Source: Rhizorhabdus sp. (lineage in GTDB: Bacteria > Pseudomonadota > Alphaproteobacteria > Sphingomonadales > Sphingomonadaceae). Taken from it: a stretch of 7,416 nucleotides of DNA. The stretch is from contig SCUQ01000271.1 in assembly GCA_004297635.1 (NCBI GenBank), forward strand, positions 1-7,416. The letters are read 5' to 3'. The stretch's first letter is position 1, and each line of letters starts with the position of its first letter. Both the position numbers and the translations under genes were made by a program. A model generated the notes under the pieces. The model was not told the DNA's origin and made no database searches. It saw nothing but the letters and a program-made list of their open reading frames with translations. Positions 1 through 6,811 of this stretch are shown in pieces.

Positions 1-1090
1 CTCGATCCCCAGCGCCAATGGCATTGTCGGCGATCTGGGCGGCGGCAGTCTGGAGCTGGCACGGGTGGTCGACGGGGCGGTGTGCGAGACCAGCTCCTTC
101 CCGCTCGGCGTGCTCCGCATCGACGCGGTCAAGGCGAAGGGACCGCGTGCGCTGGCGGCGTTCGTCGCCAAGACGCTCAAGAAGAGCGGTTGGGTGGGAA
201 AGGGCGCTGGACTGCCCTTCTACATGGTCGGCGGCTCATGGCGCTCGCTGGCCCGGCTGGACATGCACCTGACCGGCTACCCGCTACCGATCGTTCATCA
301 TTACTGGATGCCGCCCAACAATGCGCAGCATCTCGTCCGGGTGCTGGCCCATCTCGACCGCAAGCGGCTGCGCGATGTGGTGGGCCTGTCGGGTGCGCGC
401 ATCCCGACCTTGTCCCATGCCGCTTCGCTGCTCAGCCACGTCGTCCGCCAGCTCGGATCGAGCGAGTTGATCGTTTCCGCCTATGGCCTGCGCGAAGGGC
501 TGCTCTACAGCGACCTGAATGCGTATCAGCGGGCGCAGGACCCGCTGATCGCTTCAGCGCGCGAGGAAGGCGCCCGCCAAGGGCGCTTTCCCGAGCATGG
601 CGATCTGCTCGATCGCTGGCTGGCGCCGCTGTTCGCCCAGGAAGGTCCGGCCGATGCGCGCATCCGCCATGCCACCTGCCTGCTCGCCGATGTCGGCTGG
701 CGCGCCCATCCGGAATTCCGCGCCGAACGCGGGGTTGAAACCGCGCTGCATGGCAATTGGGTCGGAATCGATTCGCGCGGGCGCGGGATGATGGCGCATG
801 CGCTGTGGACCAGCTTTGGCGGGCAGGGGATCGTGCCTATGATCAGCGGCCTTTGCTCGCCCTCGGAGATACTGGCGGCTGAGCGCTGGGGCCTGGCCCT
901 GCGGCTCGGCCAGCGTTTCTCTGGCGGGGTCGCCGATGCTCTGGTGGGCAGCCGGCTCGCGCTTGCCGCGGATGCGGTCGAACTGGTGATCGAGCGGGAC
1001 AACGCCATTCTCTATGGCGAAACGGTCGAGCGGCGGCACAAGACGCTGGCGGCGGCCTTTGGTCTTCCACCCCGACTGGTGGTCAATTGA
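1..1090 (+). CDS. ppx: Exopolyphosphatase, Ppx/GppA family (5' end missing)
   Basis: Removes terminal phosphates from inorganic polyphosphate (or acts on pppGpp, the related GppA activity) in the cytoplasm. The frame is open from the left edge (first full codon at base 2) to TGA 1088-1090, giving 362 residues; about 140 N-terminal residues should lie outside the window, since family members are near 500. The second ASKHA-fold phosphate-binding motif GDLGGGSLEL is at visible residues 10-19, with Glu18 in the position of a conserved acidic residue. VGGSWRSLARL (from about residue 75) and YGLREGLLY near residue 160 are also family hallmarks. The rest is a C-terminal HD-like helical region with HATCLLADVGWRAHPEFRAE. 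It converges with rnd, 11 bp apart. In relatives ppk1 often lies just upstream, which cannot be checked here. Family certain; Ppx rather than GppA is the likelier reading. Confidence 0.93.
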   Translation, partial: SIPSANGIVGDLGGGSLELARVVDGAVCETSSFPLGVLRIDAVKAKGPRALAAFVAKTLKKSGWVGKGAGLPFYMVGGSWRSLARLDMHLTGYPLPIVHHYWMPPNNAQHLVRVLAHLDRKRLRDVVGLSGARIPTLSHAASLLSHVVRQLGSSELIVSAYGLREGLLYSDLNAYQRAQDPLIASAREEGARQGRFPEHGDLLDRWLAPLFAQEGPADARIRHATCLLADVGWRAHPEFRAERGVETALHGNWVGIDSRGRGMMAHALWTSFGGQGIVPMISGLCSPSEILAAERWGLALRLGQRFSGGVADALVGSRLALAADAVELVIERDNAILYGETVERRHKTLAAAFGLPPRLVVN

Positions 1091-1104
1091 TCAGGCGCTG
1101 ATCA
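1088..1104. repeat. Inverted repeat holding both convergent stop codons
   Basis: The sequence TGATCA-GGCGC-TGATCA fills the junction between ppx and rnd. The first TGA (1088-1090) is the ppx stop; the second arm read on the - strand supplies the rnd stop (1102-1104). The arms are 6 bp and the loop 5 nt, so a transcript from either strand can form a short hairpin. No T-run follows on either strand, so it is not a standard intrinsic terminator. Confidence 0.55.
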
Positions 1105-2295
1105 TGCCTCGGGCACCGTTACGCTGCCTTCGCTTTCGATCGCCGACATCACCATCTTGCCGTTGCGGACGCTGAACGCCAGCCGGCCCTCGACCAGTGC
1201 CAGCGCATCCTTGCCGAAGATGTCGTGGCGCCAGCCGCGCAGCATCGGCAGGTCGCGGACGCCGGCGGCGAGCAGCTCCAGATCCTCGGCACGGGCGATC
1301 AGGCGCGGGGCGACGTCGGCATCGCGCGAGCGGACTTTCAGCAGCAGCTTGAGCAGATCGGCGATCAGTGCGCCTTCCTTGCCGAGACCGGGCTTGCGGT
1401 CCTCGCGGGGTGGCATTTCCGAATCGGGAAGCGGTTGGGCCTCGCGGATCGCCATCATCAGCCGGGCACCGATATCGTTGCCGGCCCAGCTGGGCGAAAG
1501 GCCGCGGACTTTCGAGAGATCGGACTGCTCGCGTGGCGGGTGCGATGCGATGTCGGCGATCGTCTCGTCCTTGGCGATGCGGCCGCGCGGCAGATTTTTC
1601 GAACGAGCCTCGCGCTCGCGCCACGCGGCGATCGCCTTCAGGCGGCCCAGCACCTCGGGCTTGCGGCTCGGCAGACGAATCCGCATCCAGGCGAGTTCAG
1701 GCAAATTGGCGTAGCTCGCGGGATCGCCCAGCCGCTCCATCTCGTTATCGAGCCAGCCGCCCCGGCCGGTCTTGCGCAGCCGCTCGAGCATGCGCGGGAA
1801 TATCTCGGCGAGGTGGGTGACGTCGCCGATCGCATAGTCGATCTGCCGCTTGTCGAGTGGCCGCCGTGCCCAGTCCGTGAAGCGGGCGCCCTTGTCGAGC
1901 TTGATGCCCAGCATCGTTTCGACCAGATTCGAATAGCCGATCTGCTCGCCCATGCCCATCGCCATCGCCGCGACCTGCGTGTCGAACAGCGGATAGGGCG
2001 TCTTGCCGGTCAGGTTGTGGACGATCTCGAGATCCTGCCCGCCGGCGTGGAAGACCTTCAGCACCTCCTCATTCTCGACCATCAGATCGAGCAGCGGCGT
2101 CATGTCGAGATCCCGGGCCTTTGGATCGATCGCCGCCGCCTCCTCGCTGTTCGCGATCTGGATCAGGCAGAGGTCCGGCCAATAGGTGCTTTCGCGCATG
2201 AATTCGGTATCGACCGCGACAAAGGGCGATTGCGAGAGCCGGGCGCAGAGATTGGCAAGGGTGGCGCTGTCGGTAATCAACGGGTGGATATGCAT
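1102..2295 (-). CDS. rnd: Ribonuclease D
   Basis: A 3'-to-5' exoribonuclease that trims tRNA and other small-RNA precursors in the cytoplasm. The 397 residues compare with 375 in E. coli. The DEDDy exonuclease domain occupies about residues 1-175: motif I is VAVDTEF (Asp29, Glu31), motif II FHAGGQDLE (Asp88), motif III YAIGDVTHL (Tyr154, Asp158), so all five catalytic residues are present. An HRDC domain follows at about 200-285 (LAWMRIRLPS through RGLSPSWAG), and a second, more degenerate HRDC-like region at about 300-375. The start chosen is ATG at 2293-2295 (MHIHPLITDS), which gives the normal family N-terminus. The frame stays open upstream across antisense aspS, but that extension resembles no RNase D. 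Divergent from aspS and convergent with ppx, so probably monocistronic. Confidence 0.95.
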   Translation of the reverse strand: MHIHPLITDSATLANLCARLSQSPFVAVDTEFMRESTYWPDLCLIQIANSEEAAAIDPKARDLDMTPLLDLMVENEEVLKVFHAGGQDLEIVHNLTGKTPYPLFDTQVAAMAMGMGEQIGYSNLVETMLGIKLDKGARFTDWARRPLDKRQIDYAIGDVTHLAEIFPRMLERLRKTGRGGWLDNEMERLGDPASYANLPELAWMRIRLPSRKPEVLGRLKAIAAWREREARSKNLPRGRIAKDETIADIASHPPREQSDLSKVRGLSPSWAGNDIGARLMMAIREAQPLPDSEMPPREDRKPGLGKEGALIADLLKLLLKVRSRDADVAPRLIARAEDLELLAAGVRDLPMLRGWRHDIFGKDALALVEGRLAFSVRNGKMVMSAIESEGSVTVPEA

Positions 2296-2319
2296 CGTCC
2301 GTGCATAGAGCGTGATTGT

Positions 2320-2339
2320 GCGAGGTGGAAGCGCCTCGC
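2320..2339 (-). other. Small dyad in the rnd leader
   Basis: The arms GCGAGG (2320-2325) and CCTCGC (2334-2339) enclose 8 nt, about 25 nt upstream of the rnd start codon. A transcript starting farther upstream could form a hairpin there. There is no sequence evidence that it regulates rnd. Confidence 0.25.
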
Positions 2340-2380
2340 GCTTCCCACATCGATTCCGCAGACGAACCGGGTCACAACGC

Positions 2381-2409
2381 TTGACAAGCACCGCGCGCCC
2401 GCGCGAAGC
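2381..2409 (+). promoter_or_regulatory. Candidate aspS promoter
   Basis: A perfect TTGACA (2381-2386), preceded by GC as in the CTTGAC form common in alphaproteobacteria, lies 60 bp ahead of the aspS ATG. At 17-bp spacing the -10 would be CGAAGC (2404-2409), a poor match, so the call rests on the -35. The leader would be about 30 nt. The -35 sits in an 11-bp dyad GCTTGACAAGC (2379-2389), so the opposite strand reads TTGTCA and could serve rnd. The whole rnd-aspS gap is 2296-2445. Confidence 0.4.
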
Positions 2410-2445
2410 GCTCGCCTCGCAAATCCACCTGAAAGTTGATGATCC

Positions 2446-4224
2446 ATGCACGCCTATCGCACCCATCATTGCGGCCAGCTCCGCGCCGCCGACGTCGGAT
2501 CGCAGGTCCGCCTGTCGGGCTGGGTGCACCGCAAGCGCGACCATGGCCATCTGCTGTTCGTCGATCTGCGCGATCATCACGGGCTGACCCAGATCGTCAC
2601 CGACATCGAGTCGGAGGCTTTCAAGCATCTCGACAAGCTGCGCGTCGAATCGGTCGTCACGATCACCGGCGATGTCGTCGCGCGCGCCGCCGAGGCGGTG
2701 AACCCGAACCTGACCACCGGCGAGATCGAAATCCGCGCGCGGGAGGTGTCGGTCCAGTCGGCCGCCCAGGAATTGCCGCTGCCGGTCGCGGGCGAGGCGG
2801 ATTATCCCGAGGATATCCGGCTGCGCTATCGCTTCCTCGATCTGCGGCGTGATCGCATCCATGCCAATATCGTGCTGCGCTCGAACGTGATCGCGTCGAT
2901 CCGCCAGCGGATGATCGGGCAGGGCTTCACCGAATATCAGACCCCGATCCTGACCGCGTCGTCGCCCGAGGGCGCCCGCGACTATCTGGTGCCCAGCCGG
3001 GTCCATCCCGGCAAATTCTATGCGCTCCCGCAGGCACCGCAGATGTTCAAGCAGCTGCTCATGGTTGCCGGCTTCGACCGCTATTTCCAGATCGCACCCT
3101 GCTTCCGCGACGAGGATGCGCGCGCCGATCGCAGCCCCGGCGAGTTCTACCAGCTCGACTTCGAGATGAGCTTCGTGACGCAGGAGGACGTCTTCGCGGC
3201 GATCGAGCCCGTCCTCCACGGCGTGTTCGAGGAATTCGCCAATGGCCGCGCGGTGACCCCGGCGCCGTTCCCGCGCATCGCCTATCGGGATTCGATGCTG
3301 CGCTATGGCTCCGACAAGCCGGACCTGCGCAACCCGCTCGAAATCACGGACGTCACCGATCATTTCGTCGGATCGGGCTTTGGCCTGTTCGCGCGGATCG
3401 TCGAAGGCGGCGGTGTGGTGCGCGCGATCCCGGCGCCGGGCGCGGGGGCGAAGAGCCGCAAATTCTTTGACGACATGAACGACTGGGCGCGGTCACAGGG
3501 GCATGCCGGCCTGGGCTATATCAACATCAAGGGCGGCGAGGCCGGCGGCCCGATTGCCAAGAATCACGGCGAGGAAGCGACCGCGAAGCTGATCGCGGCG
3601 CTCGGCCTCGGCCCCGATGACGGCGTCTTCTTCGCCGCCGGCAAGGAACTGCCCGCCGCCAAGCTGGCCGGCGCGGCGCGCACCCGGGTCGGCGAGGAGC
3701 TGGGCCTGATCGAGCAGGGCGTGTTCAAATTCTGCTGGGTCGTCGACTTCCCGATGTTCGAATATGACGAGGAAGCCAAGAAGGTCGATTTCAGCCACAA
3801 CCCCTTCTCGATGCCGCAGGGCGAGCTGGAGGCGCTGGAGACCAAGGATCCGCTCGACATCCTGGCCTATCAATATGACATCGTCTGCAACGGTGTGGAG
3901 CTGTCCTCGGGGGCGATCCGGAACCACAAGCTCGACGTGATGTACAAGGCGTTCGAGATCGCCGGCTATACGAAGGATCAGGTCGACGAGAATTTCTCGG
4001 GCATGATCAATGCCTTCAAATATGGCGCCCCGCCCCATGGCGGCTCGGCGCCGGGCATCGACCGCATCGTCATGCTGCTGGCGGACGAGCCGAACATCCG
4101 CGAGGTCGTGCTCTTCCCGATGAACCAGAAGGCCGAAGACCTGATGATGGGCGCGCCGTCGCCGGTCAGCCTGAAGCAGCTGCGCGAGCTGAACATCCGG
4201 GTAGTGGAGCAGCAGAAGGGGTAA
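2446..4224 (+). CDS. aspS: Aspartate-tRNA ligase, probably acting on tRNA-Asp and tRNA-Asn
   Basis: Charges tRNA with aspartate using ATP; cytoplasmic class IIb synthetase of bacterial type, 592 residues (E. coli 590). Domains in order: N-terminal OB-fold anticodon-binding domain (about 1-105, with [21 protein letters not shown]); catalytic core with motif 1 near 150-175; motif 2 [19 protein letters not shown] (220-238, ATP-binding Arg221); GAD insertion domain at about 300-420; and motif 3 [14 protein letters not shown] (532-545, Arg540). His33 in RDHG matches the histidine linked to non-discriminating AspRS in Pseudomonas aeruginosa, whereas E. coli has leucine. That suggests it also makes Asp-tRNA(Asn) for the GatCAB amidotransferase. 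The start ATG 2446 gives the standard N-terminus; the Shine-Dalgarno is weak (GAAAG, 2431-2435). Divergent from rnd. Confidence 0.97.
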   Translation: MHAYRTHHCGQLRAADVGSQVRLSGWVHRKRDHGHLLFVDLRDHHGLTQIVTDIESEAFKHLDKLRVESVVTITGDVVARAAEAVNPNLTTGEIEIRAREVSVQSAAQELPLPVAGEADYPEDIRLRYRFLDLRRDRIHANIVLRSNVIASIRQRMIGQGFTEYQTPILTASSPEGARDYLVPSRVHPGKFYALPQAPQMFKQLLMVAGFDRYFQIAPCFRDEDARADRSPGEFYQLDFEMSFVTQEDVFAAIEPVLHGVFEEFANGRAVTPAPFPRIAYRDSMLRYGSDKPDLRNPLEITDVTDHFVGSGFGLFARIVEGGGVVRAIPAPGAGAKSRKFFDDMNDWARSQGHAGLGYINIKGGEAGGPIAKNHGEEATAKLIAALGLGPDDGVFFAAGKELPAAKLAGAARTRVGEELGLIEQGVFKFCWVVDFPMFEYDEEAKKVDFSHNPFSMPQGELEALETKDPLDILAYQYDIVCNGVELSSGAIRNHKLDVMYKAFEIAGYTKDQVDENFSGMINAFKYGAPPHGGSAPGIDRIVMLLADEPNIREVVLFPMNQKAEDLMMGAPSPVSLKQLRELNIRVVEQQKG

Positions 4225-4241
4225 GAGCCTTTATCTGGCTA

Positions 4242-4253
4242 CCGGGCGCCCGG
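4242..4253. repeat. 12-bp perfect GC palindrome after aspS
   Basis: CCGGGCGCCCGG begins 17 nt after the aspS stop. It has no unpaired loop, so it is a better DNA palindrome than RNA hairpin, and no T-run follows. It may be part of the larger structured stretch that begins at 4263. Confidence 0.35.
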
Positions 4254-4262
4254 CGCTGGATA

Positions 4263-4353
4263 TCCGTCCGGCTACGCCTTCCTCGCATAAGCTCGGGCGG
4301 CCGTTCGGCGTCGCGGAATGCTACGGCTCCGACGCCGGGCCGCTGTGGACGGA
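4263..4353. repeat. Nested inverted-repeat element between aspS and ppk2
   Basis: Three sets of arms nest here. The outermost is TCCGTCC (4263-4269) with GGACGGA (4347-4353). Inside it GCGGCC (4297-4302) pairs with GGCCGC (4338-4343). Then, after a 3-nt bulge on the left side, CGGCGTCG (4306-4313) pairs with CGACGCCG (4330-4337) around a 16-nt loop. The inner part alone gives 14 paired bases. No T-tract follows, so it is not a textbook terminator, though it could stop or protect the aspS transcript. It could also be a dispersed intergenic repeat of the REP/MITE kind, or a structured leader upstream of ppk2. The arms are seen; any function is inferred. Confidence 0.45.
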
Positions 4354-4355
4354 GG

Positions 4356-4384
4356 TTGAACAAACCCGATCCGTCCCATAGCAG
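4356..4384 (+). promoter_or_regulatory. Weak candidate ppk2 promoter
   Basis: TTGAAC (4356-4361) has five of six bases of a -35 box. At 17-bp spacing it faces TAGCAG (4379-4384), a weak -10; shifting by one base gives ATAGCA. A start near 4391 would give a leader of about 85 nt that includes the dyad at 4417-4444. It is the best candidate in this gap, but not strong. Confidence 0.25.
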
Positions 4385-4416
4385 GACGCTCCCGAAACTA
4401 TTTACCATCTCCTGCG

Positions 4417-4444
4417 CTTAAACCATGCTCGCCTTGGGTTTAAG
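4417..4444. promoter_or_regulatory. Dyad CTTAAACC/GGTTTAAG upstream of ppk2
   Basis: Perfect 8-bp arms (4417-4424 and 4437-4444) are separated by 12 nt and end 30 nt before the ppk2 start codon. The arms are AT-richer than their surroundings. This could be a regulator-binding site or a hairpin in the ppk2 leader. A run of G, not T, follows it, so it is not an intrinsic terminator on the + strand. Confidence 0.35.
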
Positions 4445-4460
4445 GGGAGCGGTTCGGGTT

Positions 4461-4466
4461 GGGGAG
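4461..4466 (+). promoter_or_regulatory. Ribosome binding site that fixes the TTG start of ppk2
   Basis: GGGGAG stands 8 nt before TTG 4475-4477. No ATG or GTG in this frame lies between the site and the conserved part of the protein, and the nearby ATG at 4425 is in another frame that stops after about 30 codons. The spacing therefore supports TTG as the real start. Confidence 0.6.
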
Positions 4467-4474
4467 TTGCGCGG

Positions 4475-5260
4475 TTGGCGATCGATCTCGCGGACTATGA
4501 GAAGGGCGGCACGGTAGACGGCGACTATGACGCCGCGCTTGCCGATGTGCAGAAGCGCCTGTCGCGGCTGCAGGTGGCGCATGTCGTCTGCCAGCAGCGT
4601 AGCATCATCCTGTTCGAGGGGTGGGACGCCGCGGGCAAGGGCGGCACGATCCAGCGCCTCACCATGGGTTGGGACCCGCGCCATTTCCACGTCTGGCCGA
4701 TCGCGGCTCCGACCGAGCAGGAGCGCGAGCAGCATTTCCTTTGGCGCTTCTGGCGGAAAATGCCGGGCAAGGGGCGGATCGCGATCTTCGACCGCACCTG
4801 GTACGGGCGGGTCCTCGTCGAGCGGGTCGAGTCCTATGCGACTGAGCGGGAATGGCGGCGCGCCTATGACGAGATCAACGAGTTCGAAGCGCAGCAGCAG
4901 ACCGACGGCGTCAACATCGTCAAGGTCTTCCTCCACGTTACCCAGGAGGAACAGGACAAGAGGCTCGGCGAGCGGCTCGACCATCCCTGGAAGCGCTGGA
5001 AGGTCACGCCCGAGGATTTCCGCAACCGTGCCCGGCGCGCGGACTATCTCGCCGCGATCAAGGACATGTTCCGCGAAACCGATACGCGCTGGGCGCCGTG
5101 GAAGGTGATCGACGGGAATGACAAGAAGGCGGCGCGAATCGCGGCGCTCACCCATATCGCCGAAACGCTCGAAGGCTGCCTGCCGGTGGATCCCCCCGGC
5201 CTGGACCCCGATTTCGAGCGCTATTCGCGTGCGCAGCTGGGCCTGCCCAAAAAGGGCTAG
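4475..5260 (+). CDS. ppk2: Polyphosphate kinase 2 family protein, single domain
   Basis: Transfers phosphate between polyphosphate and a nucleotide in the cytoplasm; the direction and the nucleotide (ADP, GDP or AMP) cannot be read safely. The 261 residues match one PPK2 domain. Walker A is GWDAAGKGG (49-57, Lys55). Walker B is the FDRTWYGRVLVERV stretch (105-118, Asp106, Arg107). The lid region is LDHPWKRWKVTPEDF (168-182). FEGWDAAGKGG and WRRAYDEINEFEAQ resemble one half of the two-domain polyphosphate:AMP phosphotransferases, so AMP or ADP phosphorylation is possible. The start is TTG with a good ribosome binding site; translation reads MAIDLADYEKGG. A bulged hairpin, GCCTGCCC with GGGC-T-AGGC (5241-5262), overlaps the stop codon. 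Shares the window with ppx, which degrades the same polymer. Probably transcribed alone. Confidence 0.92.
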   Translation: MAIDLADYEKGGTVDGDYDAALADVQKRLSRLQVAHVVCQQRSIILFEGWDAAGKGGTIQRLTMGWDPRHFHVWPIAAPTEQEREQHFLWRFWRKMPGKGRIAIFDRTWYGRVLVERVESYATEREWRRAYDEINEFEAQQQTDGVNIVKVFLHVTQEEQDKRLGERLDHPWKRWKVTPEDFRNRARRADYLAAIKDMFRETDTRWAPWKVIDGNDKKAARIAALTHIAETLEGCLPVDPPGLDPDFERYSRAQLGLPKKG

Positions 5261-5414
5261 GCAGCGAGTTGCAAGGGCTGCGCCACTACAGACGATCAGG
5301 CTCTTGCGGATGTTACGCCTTTGTTGCAGCATCGCGCCGCGGCCACGCGCCGGCCGTTGGGGCCGTCAGTGCCGCGCGCCGTGGCTACAGATATAACAGG
5401 TAGGGGATGATGGC

Positions 5415-5687
5415 ATGAATAAACAGGAGCTTATCGGCACCGTCGCCGAAGCGACCGGCATGACCAAGAATGATGCTTCCAAGGCGGTGGAAGCGGTGTT
5501 CGATTCGATCACGTCCCAGCTCAAGAAGGGGGACGAGGTTCGCCTTGTCGGCTTCGGCACCTTCTCGGTGAGCAAGCGCAAGGCGTCGACCGGCCGCAAT
5601 CCGCGCACCGGAGAGCCGATGAAGATCAGCGCGTCGAGCCAGCCCAAATTCAAGCCGGGCAAGGGTCTGAAGGACGCCGTCAACTGA
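5415..5687 (+). CDS. hup: HU family DNA-binding protein
   Basis: Small basic nucleoid protein that binds and bends DNA as a dimer. The length is 90 residues, exactly usual for HU. Visible features are the N-terminal helix pair (MNKQELIGTVAEATG), the VGFGTFSV turn (45-52), and the beta-arm tip GRNPRTGEP (60-68) with Arg61-Asn62-Pro63, the proline that intercalates between base pairs. Lysine-rich C-terminus ends GKGLKDAVN. Start ATG 5415 has a ribosome binding site AGGGGA (5402-5407) 7 nt upstream. HU rather than IHF is favoured by length and by the start MNKQELI. In the 154-bp gap upstream (5261-5414), TATAAC at 5392-5397 looks like a -10 but is too close to the start codon and has no -35 partner, so I call no promoter there. 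A terminator follows, so it is likely monocistronic. Confidence 0.95.
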   Translation: MNKQELIGTVAEATGMTKNDASKAVEAVFDSITSQLKKGDEVRLVGFGTFSVSKRKASTGRNPRTGEPMKISASSQPKFKPGKGLKDAVN

Positions 5688-5743
5688 CCGGTTAAGGCGC
5701 CCGGCTCTGGCGTCGGGCGTCGGGGGGCAAGGCCGCCGTGCCG

Positions 5744-5769
5744 GAAGGCGCGTGCGGCCTTCGCTTTTT
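5744..5769 (+). terminator. Intrinsic terminator of the HU gene
   Basis: GAAGGC (5744-5749) pairs with GCCTTC (5757-5762) around a 7-nt loop, and TTTTT (5765-5769) follows two bases later. It lies 57 nt after the HU stop codon. A second hairpin without a T-run, CGCCCG (5698-5703) with CGGGCG (5714-5719), precedes it. Confidence 0.75.
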
Positions 5770-5800
5770 GGGATGGCCGCCGATCCGGTCGTTTTGGGAC

Positions 5801-5829
5801 TTTACAGCACCGAGGTCCGGCCCTATCCG
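5801..5829 (+). promoter_or_regulatory. Candidate promoter of tRNA-Val
   Basis: TTTACA (5801-5806), one base off TTGACA, is followed at exactly 17 bp by TATCCG (5824-5829). A start near 5836 would leave a leader of about 38 nt before the mature tRNA end. Because the HU terminator lies directly upstream, the tRNA needs its own promoter, and this is the best match in the gap. Confidence 0.45.
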
Positions 5830-5873
5830 CTCACCCGTCCGCGGGGCTCGTCCCCGGCAGAGGCAAGCAGCGT

Positions 5874-5948
5874 GGGCGCATAGCTCAGTGGTAGAGCACT
5901 GTGTTCACACCGCAGGGGTCGCAGGTTCAAACCCTGCTGCGCCCACCA
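5874..5948 (+). tRNA. tRNA-Val, anticodon CAC
   Basis: A full cloverleaf can be drawn. The acceptor stem GGGCGCA (5874-5880) pairs with TGCGCCC (5938-5944). The D arm is GCTC-AGTGGTA-GAGC. The anticodon stem CTGTG/CGCAG has one G-T pair around loop TTCACAC with anticodon CAC, which reads GUG valine codons. The T arm is GCAGG-TTCAAAC-CCTGC. Discriminator A is at 5945 and CCA is encoded (5946-5948). GUG is a frequent valine codon in GC-rich genomes such as this one. I see no second copy of the 3' end within the window, so nothing suggests that it is an occupied integration site. Confidence 0.97.
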
Positions 5949-5961
5949 CGCTGCGCCATCA

Positions 5962-6768
5962 TCATATGGGATATCCTTGGCGCCGCAGGTCGGCGATCAG
6001 GGCCGGGCGATCGATGCGGCTCTCGGGGTGCAGCGCCGCCACGGCCATCGGCAGCCGCCAGGCCTCGATCGCTTCCTCGGTCATTCCCGTCGCCTCCCGG
6101 TACAGGCGCAGATAGAGATCAGACGCCATGTCGCGGAACAGGCGCAGCGCGCGGAAGCGCCGTAGCACCGGGCCGTATCCGCCGTAGCGGAACAGCAATT
6201 CGGTGCGTGCGACGTCCCCCGCCGGATCGCCCCAGCTGCCGTTCGACCAGTCGATCGCCGCGATGCCCTGCTCGGTGAGGATAGCGTTGCGGGGATGAAA
6301 ATCGCCGTGGCACAGCCGATCGCCGTTCGGAATGGCGTTCAGCCGCTCGAGCGCCAGCGTCCGCAGCGCTTCGTCCACATCGGCATGCAGGATGCGGACA
6401 TGGACGATGATATGCTGCGCGTGGATCAGGCCCGCGCCGCTGCAGCGATGGATCCTGGCGTGGTAGGCGGTGAAGCGCCGGAGCAGATTGCGGGAGCGGA
6501 AGGGGCGGGCGAGCATGTCCCGCAGCAGGGGCGTGCCGGTCAGCTCTTCGAAGATGATCCCGCGCCGACCCTTGTGCTCGCGCTTGCCGAGCGGCCGGGC
6601 GACACGCAGCCCCTGCCGCAGGGCATGGAGGACACCGTCATGCTCGCGCTTGATGACGCCCGGATCGAGCCCTTCGCGATAAAGCTTGAGGACGCGGCCA
6701 CCGTCCAGGCGAAAGACATCGGCGCTCTCGCCGCTGCCGATCAGCCCTGCCTGGCCCGCCATATCCAT
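5962..6768 (-). CDS. Phosphotransferase of the aminoglycoside/choline kinase-like family
   Basis: Predicted cytoplasmic small-molecule kinase of the APH fold; the substrate is unknown. The 268 residues fit the family. Visible motifs: glycine-rich loop GSGESADVF (11-19), probable ATP-contacting Lys28 in VLKLY, hinge IIFEELTG (71-78), catalytic loop LCHGDFHPRNAIL (152-164, Asp156, Asn161), and metal-binding AIDWSNGSWGDPAGDVART (171-189, Asp173). All key residues are present, so it looks active. Start ATG 6766-6768 has AAAGGG 6 nt upstream (6775-6780 on the - strand); a second ATG two codons later is possible. It ends 13 bp from the 3' end of tRNA-Val, convergently, and diverges from the small membrane protein gene. 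The family name does not imply antibiotic resistance; most chromosomal members act on other small molecules such as sugars or amino alcohols. Confidence 0.88.
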   Translation of the reverse strand: MDMAGQAGLIGSGESADVFRLDGGRVLKLYREGLDPGVIKREHDGVLHALRQGLRVARPLGKREHKGRRGIIFEELTGTPLLRDMLARPFRSRNLLRRFTAYHARIHRCSGAGLIHAQHIIVHVRILHADVDEALRTLALERLNAIPNGDRLCHGDFHPRNAILTEQGIAAIDWSNGSWGDPAGDVARTELLFRYGGYGPVLRRFRALRLFRDMASDLYLRLYREATGMTEEAIEAWRLPMAVAALHPESRIDRPALIADLRRQGYPI

Positions 6769-6811
6769 TCAAAACCCTTTACGTAAAAAATGCCCACACC
6801 TCTACGCAGAC

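Noticed and set aside
1225..2439. A 404-codon + strand frame across rnd.
   Set aside because: Antisense to rnd, whose catalytic motifs are complete; composition is low-complexity shadow coding.
2296..3363. Upstream extension of the rnd frame on the - strand, open through antisense aspS (753 codons in total).
   Set aside because: The added residues match no RNase D, lie opposite a certain gene, and arise from third-position G/C bias that keeps antisense frames open.
4166..4408. An 80-codon - strand frame in the aspS-ppk2 gap.
   Set aside because: It starts in the gap, covers the inverted repeats and runs into the end of aspS; the arginine/proline-rich translation has no domain and is better explained by the repeat structure.
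4418..5332. A 304-codon - strand frame across ppk2.
   Set aside because: Antisense to ppk2, which has intact Walker motifs; no recognisable domain.
5392..5397. TATAAC as the -10 box of the HU gene.
   Set aside because: Transcription would begin at or inside the ribosome binding site and no -35 sits at the right distance.
5874..5948. tRNA-Val as an attachment site for an integrated element.
   Set aside because: No integrase gene and no repeat of the tRNA 3' end is visible in the window.
5738..6115. A 125-codon + strand frame spanning the tRNA.
   Set aside because: It reads through a certain tRNA gene and antisense to the kinase-like gene.
5962..6768. The kinase-like gene as an aminoglycoside resistance gene.
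   Set aside because: Only the general APH-fold motifs are present; nothing points to an antibiotic substrate, and there is no mobile context.
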